A stretch of DNA of 64,000 nucleotides, taken from NCBI GenBank assembly GCA_007258455.2, contig VDFB02047230.1:154553797-154617796 (forward strand), in the 5' to 3' direction. Under the pieces are notes generated by a model. It saw only the letters and a list, made by a program, of their open reading frames with translations, was not told the origin of the DNA and did no database searches. Shown here piece after piece: positions 10,761 through 22,133 of this stretch. Source of the stretch: Sequoia sempervirens. Its lineage: Eukaryota; Streptophyta; Pinopsida; Cupressales; Cupressaceae. The position numbers and the translations under genes are program-made. The stretch's first letter is position 1, and every line of letters starts with the position of its first letter.

Positions 10761-13122
10761 GGCCTGCGTACCCAGGGCTTCGGCCCTTTGTTTACTTTAA
10801 AACAATTTCATTTTTTTTAGTTAAAGTTTGTTTACCTATATTTAATCTAATTTATATATATTATTTATATAATATTGTATATTGTATATTATATAAAATA
10901 TAATATCTTTAATATATATTAAATTAAAGGAATTCTAATAAGTTCAAAATATATGTTATGTTAATCATGAGGATTTTAAAATGTGAATTAATTAGAAAAT
11001 ATATATATTATTTGATATATTTTATTCAATGGGAGTTTAAATTTAAAGTTATACAATTTATTCATTTGCAAATAAAATATTATTTTATTTGGTATATTTA
11101 AATAATGTTAAATGTTAAACTGGAACTTCTAAACGATCATGTGATTATTATGATTGCGGAACTGAGAGTAAAGGATGAACTTATTAATTAACCTAAATGA
11201 TTTATTAATCAAGTGATTTATCTATAGTATTTGATCATGAAACTTGGTGAGAACGGTTGATTTAAATTTTAACCAGATAGCTACATTATTAAAGTGTTTT
11301 GATTATGAATATGGTTATGAAATTTATAGTAAATGATCTGTTCTTTAAATATTTCAATGTCGTGAAAAGAAATGGGATCAATTGATTGGATAAATGCAAG
11401 TCGTGAAATCTGTGTTTGAATGGATTTAGGAAATTGGAACATTAGCTTACCTATTTGTCTGAAATGTTTACAGTGTTTAATTGTTCGCCTTCGATGTTGT
11501 GGAATGAGAGTGAATGTTTTGAGAATCTTCCTAATATGGGTTCATTTATTGGTATGGGCGGTTATACGTGAGTCAGCCTTTGTTTTGTACTTTGGTTTCC
11601 GTGTTATGAGAAAGTTTGTTTGTCAAAATTACATTTTTTTGGCATGTAAAGAACGTGTGATTATATGATTGTTGACTTTAAGTCATTTCTTGTTGATCAT
11701 GTAAGTCTTCCAGCAGTGTTTTCTTGAGATGATGTTATGTCTCTTATGATTTGCTTGTCTATCTTGGATTGTGTGTGAGTTAAGCTTAAGTGGAAACCTG
11801 GTTCTTTGGACGGGTTATGTGACCTTGTGATTCCTGGTAGAGTCGGGTTATCAGTTCATTATGTGGGTCTCATTATGTTAGTCAACTTGGTGTTAGCCTT
11901 GGGTAGTGCACACTTTGGTTTTAGTTTTGGGCATCCATAGTGATGGGTTACCTGTGGAGGTGTTTGATTATTTGTGATAAGTGTTAGTGCATTTTCTACC
12001 CTGGGCATGTGGTTGAGTTATGTGTTGTCGATAGGGGAGTGGATTTCAACGAGCGCCGGGCCCAAAGTGGTTCCAGGATAACTCGTGTAAGAGTCAGTTA
12101 ATTAAATGAAAATTAAAATAACTTATACTAGGGATAGTGTAGCTTTGAACTTTAATAAGATAATTTAGCCTCGCTCTTCAGCTCAAGGGCATCTACGAGA
12201 CTTGAGATGAGTTAGGAAGGCCTGGAATGGCAAGATCGTTATCTTTTCTTTATGAGAGATAATCGATTCCGCTCTGGTGTGCATGTGGGGCTGGGAGTTG
12301 GTTGAGGTTTCCAGGATATCCTTAGAGGGGGGCCGGGACCTAGGAAGACTTTCCAGGAGATCCCATGCAACCTTTACAATGACACTCCTCCTATGACAGC
12401 AGTCGGTATAGTGTTGTACCATTGGTTTATTTTGTATAGTGACGGTACTCGATTTTGTACTCTGGAAGCATTGTAACCATTGTGTTAAGTGATGTGGGTT
12501 TTGTCCTTGTTTCAGTTTAGTTTATGTGTTAGCCTGTGTCTAGTGGTAGATGGTATTGTCTAGGAAATCCTTGTTACTATCTCCTAGCACAGGGGGTGAG
12601 CCTTTTGGTTTCACTTGGTTGGGTGGAACGTGCACCTTCCTTTGTTGGTTTTTGCTCTTGCTTGTGTGGACGAGACTTTCATGTTGGAGAGCTCATTGGA
12701 TCCAGATGCTATTCTGGTATAGTTCTTTTCAGTTGATCTTTATTCATTTACCCCTCATTTGTCTTCGAGGTGGAATTTGTAAATTATAATCTTGATTATT
12801 GGAATTACCTCATTTGGGGAATGAGTGTTGTAATCATATTGTTTAAATGTTGTTAGTTGGAATCTTGAGGTATTTATTTTCCTTATTGTAATTTATCTTG
12901 TATGGGATGTATGTAATCTTAATTTTTTAAGTGATTATTGTTTTGGTTTTAATTGATGTTAATTGTTGTATGGGTTTTTAAGTAATCTTTGTCTCGTGGC
13001 CTTAGAGGTTGTTGGCAATATGTATCCATCTTACATGATAGATGTACTTAAACAAAAAAAAAATTGGTACGTTTAAGTAATGAATTGCAACCTCCTCTAG
13101 GGTTGCGTGGTGGGGCATTACA

Positions 13123-13127
13123 TAACA
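13123..13127. other. Target-site duplication, right copy (TAACA)
   Basis: Identical to 8932-8936. Confidence 0.85.
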
Positions 13128-13171
13128 TATATATCAAATTTTACTACTAGCCTAAACAATAACCAGTTGCA

Positions 13172-13241
13172 GACCAAGTTAATACCACCTTGGAAGTACT
13201 GCAGTCTCTTCTCTTATTAATGGTAGACACAAAAATTTAGT
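13172..13241. repeat. Direct repeat flanking the 4.2-kb LTR, right copy
   Basis: Partner of 8860-8929. In addition TAAACAATAACCAGTTGCA occurs both before (about 13153-13171) and after (about 13243-13261) this copy, so the pre-insertion locus was already a tandem duplication. Confidence 0.9.
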
Positions 13242-13261
13242 ATAAACAATAACCAGTTGCA

Positions 13262-14980
13262 ATTTGCAATAACAAAAGTTCTAGCAAGCTACTTGTTGTT
13301 AATACTGAGTATAATTTATTATCACATACATTTTCTCTTTTGTGGGAGTAATTTTATGTTGGTATCCACAGTGATAAATATTATAATTTGTGCAGTTTGT
13401 TTAATGGTCAAATGGTATATTTCTTAAGTAGGAAGTCTCAGTCTATATTGTCCCACCTAATGAATTAGAATTTTTTAATTTATTGGTTTGTGTTACTTAT
13501 TGTATCGGTATGCGCATGTGATCAAATGGTATGAGTTGTTCCAGTATTTGCTACTGATGTTGCTTGTACCAGTCCCAATGACAGACAAGTGAGCCACCTT
13601 CAAACCATAACAAACTAATAAAATATGTATTCAAACATTTATGGTGTTATTTTTATAATCTTTTCTCACAGTTGGAGTCAGCTTTATGTTCCCTAAAAGT
13701 CCTTATCATGAGCAATTTATTTCAATAGTTTCAGTAGTTTGTTGCATTGCCAACCTAGAAAATGACATTAAAGCTTTAATTAGTGGATCATCATAGTCAT
13801 CTATCTTCTTTTTAGGCATTGTAAATGCACCATCAAGCTTAGCTTTCCACACACCATCTTAATACACTTTTAGCTCAACAAACACCCTGTTTTAGTATAT
13901 GGCAATGTACTACCAAAACTAATCACTTGAAAACCTAGCTTCATTGACCCCTTTTCATTCTTCCACAATTCACCTATGCTTAGTCTTGTTTAGAGATTAA
14001 TACAAGTATTCTTGCACCCAACCTTGTGTAGACATTAACACTGTTACTTTTTAGAACCCAAATCATTGTCTTGGTAATTGCACTCACTCACCACTAGCCC
14101 ATGTTTAATTGGACCTGGTGGTATATTTCTCTATTATATTTTCATCTACAAAATTAGTTGTTTGATGTAGATGGAAAATAAAACAAATGAAAAATAGTCA
14201 AATAGTCACCAAATCATTTAACTCAGCATAAGCTACATGGGGTTAAACTTCTTAAAATTTAGTTTCGTGTCAATCCATACTGTTAGGGAATCGACTTACA
14301 AAGGAGTTACACGTTGCAAAATCTAAAATTATAGAGAAAAATTTAAAATTATACAGAACATTCATCAAATATGAAATAAATAAGATGAAGATTACACTAT
14401 AGGAAACACACAAAATAAATTGTCAAGTGAGAGCTTTGCAATTTGAATGAAGGATTCAATTTGTGAAATCACCATATGTTCATTGCAAAGATGTCACTTT
14501 AGAATGTCAGAGACCAAAGAAGACCAAATGGTACTTTATGCCATTTAGCAATCCAATAGTGATGATTTTTTTTCATGAAAAAAATATGAGTTGAGGAGAG
14601 TATTGGTGTGTGGCAACATTTTTGGATAGTAGGGATTCAATGGATCAAAATAGTAGGCATTTTAGTGATATCCTAATCTGTCCTATCCATTAATTTGTAG
14701 GGGAAGTATTTGTAAGGTTTCAAATTAAGGGAAGGTGGAATGTTTTTAATAATGGGTTTAGTGGACTGTATGCATTTGGTAAATGCTTTTGATCTGATGA
14801 TTCGGTGAGGTCACAAATGGGGGACTTCATCCCTAATTTAAACATTCAACAATTACACATCAATGGGGTTTGAACCTTGATGGCAAGAACACCACTATAA
14901 CAACATAACCATCATACCATGCCACCATTGACAAATAGTAGGAGCATTGATCATGAAAATTCAATGCTAAATCTATGGTT
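13262..14980. other. No gene seen
   Basis: AT-rich sequence with no recognisable protein, RNA gene or repeat boundary. Confidence 0.5.
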
Positions 14981-14984
14981 CGGC

Positions 14985-15345
14985 TTGAGGAAAATTCACT
15001 GGCAGCAATGCACCGCTAGAAAATTCACCGCCATGACAAATTCACCTCAAATAGCATTTTTTAATATATATTTCCAAAACTTTGAATTTTTTTTGCAAAA
15101 GAATAATTTGATTTATGATAATAAAAATGTGTGAAACTATTTTTTTGCAAAAAAAATTCAAAGTTTTGGAAATATATATTAAAAAATGTTAATACGATCA
15201 ATTTTCTGTGGTGGTGAATTGCTGGTGGTAAATTTTCCTTGAGGTGAACTTGTCTTGGTAGTGAATTTTCCCACGGTGAATTGTTTGCGATGAATTTTTC
15301 GATGGTGAATTGTTGGCGGTGACTTTTCCTGATGCCTTATGGTTC
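14985..15345. mobile_element. Foldback-like element around a perfect 46-bp inverted repeat
   Basis: Arms at 15055-15100 and 15143-15188 are perfect inverted complements (46 bp) around a 42-bp loop; each starts CATTTTTTAATATATATTTC. Outside the arms both flanks contain spaced copies of the same motif in opposite orientation, GAAAATTCACCGCC-type on the left and GGTGAATTNNNGG-type on the right, at least three on the left and about eight on the right. Subterminal repeats plus long internal arms resemble a foldback or MITE-type DNA element. No target duplication was identified, so outer limits are approximate. Confidence 0.55.
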
Positions 15346-15349
15346 ACAT

Positions 15350-17560
15350 GAGTTTTAGTGAAGATTGGGAAGGTGTCAGCAAAATACATGTGCCATGAGT
15401 TGACTCTATGAATTATTTTACAAATTTATATCTTTAATTATTTTTCATTCATCTTAAATTTAAATTTTTACTTACTCCCATACAAGCTCATTATCAAACT
15501 ATTGCTTTATGTAAGATTTAGTGAACTGCATTACAAAGAAAACTTCTCTCACACGTTTAAGATTCTATAAAAATAACTTATGGGTTTTATTCTTTATTAA
15601 ATTTCACCTTTTCAAAATATATTAAATTTTTAAATTTGGTAAGTAATGTATGAGATAAGAATATTTAAAGGCTTTATTACTTCTAAGAAAAATCTAGTGA
15701 ACAAAATTGTAGGAAACATACTCTTAAATGTTAAAAACAAGGTGAAGGAAAGCTACAATATGAACTTATGCAAGTGAATTTAGATATGAAAATCATATTA
15801 CCAAATTAGATTTAAACATATGATTGCAACATACATCACAATATAAAAAACAACAAATAAAATGTGACACCAGATTTACATGGAGAAAACCTTTCAACAA
15901 AAAACTCCACACAAGAAAAGAGGAAAATTATATTATTAATCTTTGAATGAGAGTACACAATAATACACTTCACTACTAATCTCTGATCAACCTGACAATA
16001 CCCTGTTACTTGCAAGACCTCAATATGAAACTACCATCCCATGGCTCAAATTTATAAAAAATATGAGGTAAAACCACAAATGGTAAACCAAAAAAGAGGT
16101 ACAAAACCACTTGCAAAAACCCACACCCCTCTTCTTGGATAGCCAAAAGAAATAGTAAAATATTAAATCAAAATTCAAGACTCCCACATGGGCACCTAGC
16201 CCATATCCCATCCAACTCCTTTCTTTTTGAATGCTCTAATGACCTTTTAACTCCCCAATGGAACACCAATGGACACCTTTTCTTCTCCAATATTGGGTGC
16301 CCCATCTACTATCTGAAATTAACAATTGAGCTAAATCTTTTTGATGATTACAATTATGCTTTGTCTATTCTTCAAATTTCTTCTCTATTGCCTACTAGCT
16401 CACTGCTTCTAGCATTCAAGAAGTTATGCCTTTGTCTCATTACCTCCAACAAACCATCAAGCTCACTTCTTCACTTCCCTTATGTTGTAGAGATATGATG
16501 AAAATAAAATTGGACAAGATTGAAACCACTTTTGTACTTTCTCTTTCAGTCGCTTATACAATTATCATAATGCATCACACCACACAATACCCTAGATCAA
16601 CTAGGTTTACAATTTATAAAGATGTTATATTGATTACATTACATGTTGACCTATAATATAAAAAATGTTAAGTTAGTCAGAGATAAAATATTCAACATGA
16701 AATGTGTAGAGGACAAGACCCAAATGATTACATGCAACACCAGGAAGAGGAACATGCCTTACGAATTTCAACACACACTTAACCTGGTCCTAAACTTTCT
16801 TAACACATTTGATCATAAATCAACATCATCCACACACTTTACAAATTCAAATTAAGTCAACCATAAGCAAGAAAACATGTGACTTGTAGCATGCCAGTCA
16901 TTACACCCTTGGCGATAAATGAGAAAGATAAAACATTATTTATACTTTTCCTAGATGAGTCAACATAGCCCATACACCACCTTAAAACACTCCATAAGCT
17001 CCGCTCACACTTGAACATGTGGCACACATCACTAACATGCCTTAGTCGGCTTCAATAGAAATATATCTTCACAAGTTGACTTGAAACATCTGTGTAGAAC
17101 TAGAAACAAGAAATATATTTATGCGCTTCAAACCTTAGACACTATGAGAAACGTGGAGTATCCATACAAACTCATACAACTAAAATTCACAACCTTCTGT
17201 TGATGCAAGTAGATAGATATTAAATTTAGTCATCAAATAACATAATCTTACACTCTATCACTTCAAACATTTTGTACGTAAGGAATAATGATATGAAAAC
17301 TTGGATATGCCACCTTCACATCTCATTGAACTTAACTTCTGATCTACACAACCATGTCTAAAAATGTGAAGAAATACATAGCCAACCCTTACACCAATGA
17401 GAGCAACACCATAGAAACAACACAGTCTTCAAACTGTCACTTTCAGAAACAACTTTCTAGTAACCCAAAAGACTTGAAACTTGGATCACACATGCCCTCA
17501 CAAAACATAAAGCTATCTTTCAAAGCACAGGAGCAAAACATCATCAATGGAGAAATACAA
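15350..17560. other. No gene seen; possible LTR debris
   Basis: Around 15865-15890 'gatttacatggagaaaacc' resembles a phrase often seen in plant Copia LTRs, but no termini, primer site or coding segment support an element. Short open frames near 16426-16855 have no family features. Confidence 0.4.
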
Positions 17561-17569
17561 AGTATTTCT

Positions 17570-17790
17570 CAAAGACTAGAAATCAAACAACCAAACAACA
17601 ACACGCACCATATAACTTTTGACATCAATGACAACCATACTGCAACAATTATTAAGTTGCATATACTTTTTGGTGGAATGTCCCATAATCCTATGATAGT
17701 CACAATAAAAATTATCCTTGAACCATGTACGCTTGGATTTAGAATCATCAAATGGTTGAGTCAAGTACATGACCCTATTTATTGCATCAA
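17570..17790 (-). pseudogene. Decayed Gypsy-type gag zinc-knuckle remnant
   Basis: The minus-strand frame contains YCDYHRIMGHSTKK followed by a leucine/asparagine pair, matching the unusual C-x2-H...GHxT...C pattern of plant Gypsy (Athila/Tat-type) gag proteins, in which the knuckle starts CxYH. The expected cysteine after 'GHST' is replaced by Tyr and the downstream frame is closed by stops. The opposite-strand 147-codon frame over the same bases is a shadow of this fragment. No pol lies next to it. Confidence 0.45.
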
Positions 17791-17799
17791 TTTATAGAA

Positions 17800-19284
17800 A
17801 GCAACATCTAGAAATTCTCCCAAAGGAGTGAAGTTGCATTTAGAATTGATTTGATTATTGGATTGAGGTGTACCTTCAAGACTCAATATGATTTTTTACT
17901 AGGATGGTTAGTTATGGTTTGATTAACATTCAATGTGTTGAAAAATTGGACATGTTTAATGTCAATGACACCATCATTAATAGTATTTGTTGATGCCAAA
18001 AATTGGCAAGCTAACAATCCTTATGGGAAACTCAGTTAATGGGGGACCAATTGCGCTAAACTAAGTAGCCTCTAGATTTTTAAAGAAGTTGGCTTCTTCT
18101 ATAATTGGGGTTTTGGAAAGAGAAAAGGAAACAGATATAAAAACAAAAGATCCAACTAAGGCGATGCACCAAGATTTTGATCTAAGGCACAATAAATATA
18201 TCTTTTAAATACAATTTATGGGCCCATTCAGCAATCTGCTATGTCCTAAAATGACAAAAATTAAAGATTGAAGCCTGAAAATTTCATTTAATGGCATAAA
18301 ATAATTTTCACACCCATTCACTGAAAAGAGGAGTTAAAGATATGATCTAAACCAGAAAACTTGCATTAAAATTATAGAAGTTCTACAAATGAACCATTCA
18401 GTAAAAATGGACAAATATAAAGTTAATCAAACAGCTTAAGAAAATTAGAAAGGATGAACAATGGCACAGTCTGTGAGTCTTTTTGCAATAATCTAATAAA
18501 AATAAAAAGGCCTAGTGTCTTTCTAAAATCTTTGTATTTTTTGGAACTTTGGAACCCTTCATCAGAACCAAGGAGCAGTATATATAGCCAACATTCTCAC
18601 TGCCTAGCAAGCAGTAACAAAATATTTGGTATCCTAAGCAATGATGTAGTAGCAATAATTCCCCTTAGCCATTGTGATAGAAAAGATTCAGGCCATAGCA
18701 TGTGGTCGCTCCCTAGCTAGATGCATCCCCTGTGAATGATGGCAGTGGTCCTAACATACCCAGTGTAGATAGGTGTTGCCACCCAGTGGAGGCAGTTAGA
18801 ACACATGGCAGAATATCACAACCCATAGTTCAGTGCATCTTTCCTTTTGGTAGAATACCCGCTAGAGAGACACGTGGTGACATTTTGCAGCACGTAGTTC
18901 ATTCCTTCCCTTCTCCATTGAAGGCTTGCACTAGGAAGACATGTGGAAGTGTTCCTTCTATTGATGCCTACTATGGGGTCCGCTAAAGTGTATGTGGTTA
19001 AAGGATATGTGGCATGCAGACGGGGCCTGAATCAAAAGTGAAGGGAAGCAACCTTTAATTGTGTGTGGTGATGACATGTGTGAGTATGGTAGGGCTGATT
19101 GAAAAGTGAAGGGAAGAATCTCTTTGGAGAGCATCGAGTAGACACGTGGTGGAAGCCGACGGTCATTATCAAAAGGGGTCGATGATGTTTATTTGAGGCA
19201 TGGGTCAGTACTTAGCAAAAATGAAACCTGAAGGGAACTCAATGAATTTCATATTCATGATTTTTGGTGACTACCAGGGGCATT
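17800..19284. other. Unassigned; cluster of CACGTG-like words
   Basis: From about 18,730 the base composition rises in G+C and words of the type GACACGTGG/GACATGTGG recur at about 18800, 18868, 18939, 19072 and 19140. This may be part of an LTR or a regulatory stretch; no gene is supported. Confidence 0.35.
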
Positions 19285-19590
19285 TCACTTTTGGAACGAG
19301 GAACCCAAAATTTTCTCTAACTTGCAGACCAGAGCCCCCATCCATTGGGTGATGGCATCAGAGCTTAGCTGCAAAGGTAGCCAGTCAGCCTCAAATGGTC
19401 TCGATATATGGTGCAAATTCTCTTGCGCTCGACTTAGATCGAGCATTTCTTTATAAGGAATTGTCGCAAGTAAACTAGCTCCAAACTCAAATTGGAAGAG
19501 TATATGTGCAACTAGATCAATTATTCCTTCAATATCTACTACGGTGTGATCCCACAATAGTGGTTTACAATTTTTGGCCAAACTGGACAC
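19285..19590 (-). CDS. Hypothetical 101-residue open frame, unrecognised
   Basis: An uninterrupted frame encodes a fairly normal-looking protein: hydrophobic 'IDLVAHILFQFEFGASLLATI' character in the middle, Trp-containing C-terminal part, no low complexity. It fits no family I know, and there is no visible splice context, promoter or neighbour that explains it. The GC-richer background (18.7-19.6 kb) suggests it belongs to the same insertion. It could be a piece of an element-encoded protein. Low confidence that it is real. Confidence 0.2.
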   Translation of the reverse strand: MSSLAKNCKPLLWDHTVVDIEGIIDLVAHILFQFEFGASLLATIPYKEMLDLSRAQENLHHISRPFEADWLPLQLSSDAITQWMGALVCKLEKILGSSFQK

Positions 19591-20345
19591 TGATTTTTCT
19601 TTTTAACTAAATCTTCACATTCGGGCAACTATAGCGGTTAAAACATGAGGAATTTGAAGATGATGCAAACCAGAGTCTTGTCACATTTTGTTTGTAGATT
19701 CTAAAAATATTTTTTTCAAAATTTTTTGAATCAGATTGCACTTCCTTTTCCATCTCCCACGCAAATTTGTTTTTTTCAAAAACAACATTTTTAAAAAGTG
19801 ATGCACACCGTATAACTCAAACTTTTTTCCTTGAAATATAAAATTCTAATTATTTTGAATTTAGATTTGTAACTCCGATATCTAGTGCTTCCACTTGGTT
19901 AGATAATTTTTTATTGAATATTTTTTATTTAATCAAGTTTCAAAGTCAAATCAATTACAATTCAAACATAACACGACCATATAACGCATAACTTTTACTG
20001 TATGTATCGAAATTCATTCTTTTTTTTTTGTTGGATCAAGGACTCCAATATCTAGTGCACTCATATTTAAAAAAAAAAAAAAATTGATAATCTTCTATTT
20101 TTCAACATGTGCATAACAGAGAGTTTTGTTTTTGGTGAGAAACCTATATTTAATAAAACTTTTTAAAAAAAAGATAATATAATCAAATCATATTAAAATT
20201 ACATTCGTTGGATAGCTCGTTTTGAGGGAAACCTAATACCAGTTGGGTTTCTGAGATCTCCTCCATTTTCATTCTCAAATTGAGCTTCGAAGTGCAAAAT
20301 TCTGAGCAATTTTGGTGCTTGAGAGGATGTGGGTGAAAATAAGTG

Positions 20346-20488
20346 GGTTCGGTCGAACCATTGTTTGGTCAAACAAAAAATTAATGTTTGGTCGAATAAG
20401 GGTTCGACTGAACCCATTTGACATACAATAAAAAAATACATTTGAATGGGGTTCGATCGAACATTCTAAAAATGTTCGATCAAACCCC
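20346..20488. repeat. Cluster of GGTTCGRYCGAACC-type palindromes ending in a strong hairpin
   Basis: Near-palindromes GGTTCGGTCGAACC (20346) and GGTTCGACTGAACC (20401), with TTTGGTCAAA and TTTGGTCGAA between them, precede a hairpin with 18-nt arms at 20448-20465 and 20471-20488 (GGGGTTCGATCGAACATT and its complement, one mismatch, 5-nt loop). The same motif family recurs at about 37968-38010. Confidence 0.8.
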
Positions 20489-20605
20489 CTCTATTAAAAA
20501 TTAATATTTAATATTAATATAAATATAAATTATATTCTTTTTAAATTATAATAAATAATATACTTATTATTGCAATATATTTTAATAATTATATTATTAT
20601 TATAA

Positions 20606-20700
20606 TATAACACTATTATTATAATATTAAAAGTAAATAATTAAAAACTATATATATTATTATTATAATATTAAAAGTATATAGTTGAAAACTATATATT
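20606..20700. repeat. AT-rich tandem duplication, unit about 45 bp
   Basis: TATTATTATAATATTAAAAGTA followed by AAAACTATATAT occurs twice in succession. Confidence 0.75.
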
Positions 20701-21365
20701 ATTTTTTTCTAATCATGGTTTTTGAAATCTTGGATTTTTAGGCTCAACACGAGTGTCATGAAAACACTCTCCTCAGGTAGGATAATGAGAAGCTTCACTT
20801 GGAGAACATGGAAATTAAAGAAGCCATGAGAAATCCCATATGCACCAACTGTAGAGCACTTGTTGTTATTGTAGAAGTCTGTCTTCAAGAGCAACAATTG
20901 TGTATTGAGAATATTCGGTTGAAAGATGAGGTCCATTTGCACAACCTAACTAATTTGATGATCTGCATATTCCAAATTTTTGTATTCTCAAAATGTAAAT
21001 TGTGGTTAAAAGGATTATGAGTCACTCCTTTCTTAGTTGTTCCTATTCTGATTCTAATGTATTTACAACCCTACAAACCTCCTAGATTTTATTTTCTCTA
21101 GAAATCTTTTTAGTGTAGCGATTTTCCCATAATGATGAAACTACTTCATATCATATACTGTATAATATTTAGAGACCCAAAAGGTTATTTTATTCTGATG
21201 CTTTAAATCACCCAAGCAATGAAGTTGAAGATTCGTTAGCTTTGTGTGTATGGGTATTCTTTAACTATTCTTAAGTTTTTGTTAATGGGCTTGCATGGAT
21301 TTTTTCAGCTAGAGAGAATTGCAAGTATGGCTAGAAAATTTTATGGAAAGCTAATATCATTGACT
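20701..21365. other. No gene seen
   Basis: Short overlapping frames on both strands at 20709-21020 have no recognisable features and mirror each other; none is supported. Confidence 0.45.
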
Positions 21366-21475
21366 TGAGAGAGAGATATGGAGGTAGTGGGAGAGAAAGG
21401 GAGAGTGGGGGTAGGATGGAGATACTTGAGAGAGAGAGGGGGAGTAGTGTGAGAGAGATAAAGGGTAGGGGGTAC
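21366..21475. repeat. GA-rich purine tract
   Basis: Runs of GAGAGAGA, GGGAGAG and GGGGGTAGG on the plus strand, directly before the telomere-like repeats. Confidence 0.85.
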
Positions 21476-21477
21476 AA

Positions 21478-21522
21478 GGGTTTAGGGTTATAGGGTTAAG
21501 GGTTTAAGGGTTAGGGTTTTTT
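21478..21522. repeat. Interstitial telomere-like repeats (degenerate TTTAGGG)
   Basis: About six units of the type GGGTTTAGGGTTATAGGG, TTAAGGG, TTTAAGGG, TTAGGG run in one orientation, then a T run. The plant telomere unit is TTTAGGG. The tract is short and flanked by unique sequence on both sides, so it is interstitial. Confidence 0.75.
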
Positions 21523-21660
21523 TTTTATTTGCATTGATTTATGTTTTATATATGTTTACAATAATTTTATAATTAAATAATACTTAATTTTAAAATTTAC
21601 ATAATTTCCCATGGAATAATTCGATGTAACAAATTATATAAGTTGTATATAAGTGTATAT

Positions 21661-22060
21661 AAGATTCTTGAACTTAAGAATTCCATGAAACAAATATAAG
21701 TTGTATATAATTGTAATTTAGGCAAAATAATTTTAAAAAACTTCACTACATTTCAAATAAGGATTGAAAGCATATATGTGGGTTTACATGGAACCAAAAA
21801 AAGTGAGAGATGATCCTATCATAGATTCTTGAACTTAAGAATTTTCCATGGAACAAATATGTACATATAATTGTAATTTAGGAAAAATGATTTTAAAAAA
21901 ATTCACTACGTTTCAAATAAGGATTGAAAGCATATATATGGGTTTACATGCAACCAAAAAAAGTGAGAGATTATGCTATCAAAGATTCTTGAACTTAAGA
22001 ATTTTCCATGGAACAAATATGTACATATAATTATAATTTACACAAAATGATTTACAACTA
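21661..22060. repeat. Tandem repeat, unit 160-161 bp, about 2.4 copies
   Basis: AGATTCTTGAACTTAAG starts at 21662, 21823 and 21983. Each unit contains CATGGAACAAATATGTACATA and a tail AAAAAAAGTGAGAGAT. The array ends about 70 bp beyond the stop codon of the DDE gene. The unit tail recurs at about 25360-25385, next to the duplicated exon of that gene. Confidence 0.9.
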
Positions 22061-22133
22061 TGTAAAAGTTACTATAAGTTCTCATTTGAACATGTATAGG
22101 GTTACAAGTGAAATTGAAAACCATGGATATAAT

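Larger units (their letters stand above)
8937..13122 (+). mobile_element. Solo LTR, 4.19 kb, Ty3/Gypsy-like
   Basis: It starts TGTAACACCCC and ends GGGGCATTACA, so the termini form an imperfect inverted repeat with canonical TG...CA. It is flanked by a perfect 5-bp target duplication, TAACA, at 8932-8936 and 13123-13127. No primer site, gag or pol and no second terminus is visible inside, so the simplest reading is a solo LTR left after LTR-LTR recombination. TGTAACACC is a common terminus of plant Gypsy LTRs. Strand is chosen from this end and is not certain. Internally it holds an AT palindrome (9430-9510), GAATTT-rich low complexity (9727-9870), a GC-rich palindromic repeat block (10557-10790) and a T/A homopolymer either side. 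It could instead be a non-autonomous element with very short LTRs, which I consider unlikely. Confidence 0.85.

Noticed and set aside
17354..17797. 147-codon plus-strand open frame
   Set aside because: It lies opposite the gag zinc-knuckle remnant and has no recognisable features.
21478..21522. Chromosome end
   Set aside because: The telomere-like tract is short, degenerate and flanked by ordinary sequence on both sides.
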